A stretch of 64,000 nt of DNA from Cloacibacillus evryensis DSM 19522 (GTDB lineage Bacteria; Synergistota; Synergistia; Synergistales; Synergistaceae): positions 1,479,283 to 1,543,282 of the forward strand of contig NZ_KK073872.1 of assembly GCF_000585335.1 (NCBI RefSeq), written 5' to 3'. The notes below the pieces were generated by a model. That model had not been told where the DNA came from. It made no database searches and saw nothing but the letters and a program-made list of their open reading frames with translations. Shown one piece after another: positions 63,101-64,000 of the stretch (positions within the stretch are counted from its first letter, which is position 1; every line of letters begins with the position of its first letter). A program made the translations under genes and the position numbers.

Positions 63101-63732
63101 TCCTGGCGCGTTGGGATTTTCGCGCCGAGAGCCTGCCCCGCTGGCTGCCATTCAATCGTGGGGGAGAGCTGTACGAATCGCTGATGAGCCGCGTGCCGGT
63201 CGAGCTCAGAGAAGAATTCGCCTCCAACGCCAAACGCCGCGAGATACGCGAACTTCTGCTCGAATATGCGAAAAGCGGGGAATGTTCCCGTTTCGCGGAA
63301 CTTGCGTCTGATGAGGGCGCGGCCCGGCTCTTTCGTGAGACGCCCTTCCGCGTGCCAGACCGGGGAACCGTCCTTATCGGCGCGACGGACCTTTTCTGGC
63401 GCGACGCCTCCGGGCTCCACCTGCGCGACTGGAAAAGCTCGCCCGAGGAATACGCTCCCTCTTACTACTACGAGCGTCAGCTTGAGTTCTATGCCTACGC
63501 CCTGCACAAATTCTTTGAACCGCGCGGCGGCGCCGTTCCCATCGACTCCGCCGTCATATACCTGCGCTCACCGGAGGAAGGCAGAGCTGTGCGTATATAT
63601 CGTCCCGACGATATCGCGGCGGTCGGCGACTCGATAGAGGCGGCGGCTGTCGCCGCGCTCTCCGGAACGTTTAACGGCAGAGAGGATAGGTGCGCGGTCT
63701 GCCCATGGCGCGGCGAGTGCGCGGGGCGATAG
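60163..63732 (+). CDS. addA: AddA-like UvrD-family helicase with Fe-S nuclease domain
   Basis: 1189 residues from ATG 60163 (GAGGAGG 9 bases upstream). UvrD/Rep helicase motifs: VSAGAGTGKTQTLAQRF (Walker A), TFTKKAAREMRERI, VDEFQDTDPLQ (Walker B), QKQSIYRFRHADL, VMTIHASKGLEFPVV and WYVGFTRAKDKL. A RecB-type nuclease follows, with GATDLFW and LRDWKSS and QLEFYAYAL. Unusually for AddA, four cysteines fit an iron-sulfur pattern: Cys945 and Cys1177-x2-Cys1180-x5-Cys1186. Coupled to addB by overlap. Confidence 0.88.
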   Translation: MNEAPRWHSLVNGTEAQVEALTSGKPLTVVSAGAGTGKTQTLAQRFAWLLASDPDCGVDQILVLTFTKKAAREMRERIRDTLAAWYKQCPQELAHLKGRIDNIEEAYISTIHSFSMKLIRESGLVLDIDPTASIMPAPKADIWWREFESMLSSASRGRIMAALPPLWRRRAEELMLEPLFMDTLNNFGPKELAEAVRSCAEKLYCAGQSADTLWCDNGAALLASVDSLRDLKKDIYTLWTRDVIPAVLSSPDFTDLKKKPTKSRERLEPFIGRWRERGAEDAEVYEEFVRDLFENVLSPIPGGKIKEAINEALGVNVTEWRNEKIELMALSLPPTEEEEKINSLLRRICAVGWACWDEFRRRENTLSLADLIYHASAVLRSSAEYKRKFKHIMVDEFQDTDPLQNTLIESLWAPPGEEGDFHNTLFVVGDQKQSIYRFRHADLTLFRDYIERCRGGAEEYCKYISLDRNFRTDGGLLERFNDVFGALWGAGDSSILYEALLPPDGEEAARRGTAAQKPQFELLRAVAPYGENGGGAKEAELRLRLYGKLGCKIARMVEEKTPVWDKGKKDYRPASWGDFAVLVPARGEYAAIEKAFDRLGLPYILSTNKSYFARGETGDMINLVSLLAEPENALYLGGWLASPFSGVPQEETEWLLAAALSRGGGQLPLAQVVRGERPQLWTRLDALRRRALLAGASSVILEVLKEPYFLENYSGLRRRRVNANIIHLAQLAEEYEKSQGKSLKGCAEYLLSEAASQGAKEEPDYADEDTDAIRVMTIHASKGLEFPVVALKYADKNKTEGGKILVSKKYGITAKDIPAFILDGGTSGGKTVAAGWELREEKAAEAEERERLWYVGFTRAKDKLIVCSTYKEPKDPKTERTTFLSRIIKEGTFENAINVTEDAEPAAKYAGYRGKSPARELELKTVSPAKLARISASAYALISWCPASYRTVYRQGRTLRWTVKGGEGGGSDFGSLTHWLLARWDFRAESLPRWLPFNRGGELYESLMSRVPVELREEFASNAKRREIRELLLEYAKSGECSRFAELASDEGAARLFRETPFRVPDRGTVLIGATDLFWRDASGLHLRDWKSSPEEYAPSYYYERQLEFYAYALHKFFEPRGGAVPIDSAVIYLRSPEEGRAVRIYRPDDIAAVGDSIEAAAVAALSGTFNGREDRCAVCPWRGECAGR

Positions 63733-63796
63733 GTATTTTTATCATCTTTGTGCAGCGACACAAAAATTAAGAAACTCACAGATTGCTGTAAACAAG

Positions 63797-63828
63797 GAGG
63801 CCGGCAAGTTCAGCCCGGCCTCTTTTTT
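63797..63828 (+). terminator. Rho-independent terminator after addBA
   Basis: gaggccgg and ccggcctc pair over 8 bp with a 10-base loop, followed by TTTTTT. Confidence 0.88.
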
Positions 63829-64000
63829 CTGACCTGTTTTCTGCGGAATAGAGATAGCCGTTGACTTGTAAAAAGTATTCGGATAATAAAAGTCGAAATT
63901 TCGTCAGCTTTTATAAAAAATGTAAGGCACGTTCCGTTATTAGGCGTATAAAATAGCGTCCTTGTTGAACTTTAACAGTTGTTTATCTTTACATACTCTT
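63829..64000. other. Right-end intergenic stretch
   Basis: A+T-rich, no gene seen. TTGACT at about 63872 followed by TAATAA 17 bases later could be a promoter for a gene beyond the window. Confidence 0.35.

Overview
The window reads as one chromosomal stretch of a GC-rich anaerobic bacterium. Gene content suggests a Synergistota (Cloacibacillus-like) organism: a branched-chain amino acid ABC transporter, histidine-degradation genes, a HydE [FeFe]-hydrogenase maturase, an Fe-S type PurF and a Csm-type CRISPR system. The phylum is an inference from gene content and protein style; no rRNA is present to confirm it.

Layout. (1) 1-3.1 kb: aspartate-family operon thrB (5' end outside the window), lysC, asd, translationally coupled. 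(2) 3.3-14.15 kb: a complete type III-A effector locus, csm6 - cas10 - csm2 - csm3 - csm4 - csm5 - cas6, followed by an A+T-rich leader and an array of 44 repeats of 32 bp (43 spacers). The 3' repeat end gives an ACGAAAAC crRNA tag on the + strand, and the last repeat is degenerate. No cas1/cas2 lies in the window. (3) 14.15-15.5 kb: a phage gene remnant abutting the array, a 60-residue ORF, a terminator and a repeat-bearing intergenic stretch. (4) 15.5-23.4 kb: housekeeping genes (Nif3-like, trpS, scpA, scpB, rluB-type), a ttcA-like gene that appears to start at CTG, an atypical LuxR-type regulator, two membrane-protein genes and a four-tRNA operon (Val, Asp, Phe, Gly). (5) 23.5-34.4 kb: YgiQ radical SAM protein, YgjP-like peptidase, MBL hydrolase, an orphan trpB behind a classical Trp-codon leader attenuator, HdeD-like protein, DUF523, HutD, an unknown protein, formimidoylglutamase, a thioredoxin-fold protein, cysteine synthase and a methyltransferase. 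(6) 34.4-46.0 kb, minus strand: purine operon purS-purQ-purL-purF2-purC-purF1-purM-purN-purH-purD-purE with two purF paralogs, one of which has lost the glutaminase catalytic Cys. (7) 46.2-51.1 kb: livKHMGF. (8) 51.2-64 kb: FmdE-like, lysA, beta-propeller protein, hydE, double-HD (HD-GYP) protein and an AddB/AddA-like helicase-nuclease pair.

The observations most worth follow-up are: a palindromic mini-element carried in frame at the 3' ends of two unrelated genes (thrB, and livG as a tandem pair); the glutaminase-dead PurF paralog next to an intact one; the attenuator in front of a trpB without trpA; the CTG start of the ttcA-like gene; the junction between the CRISPR array and a phage fragment marked by a perfect 11-bp inverted repeat; and Fe-S nuclease signatures in both AddA- and AddB-like subunits.
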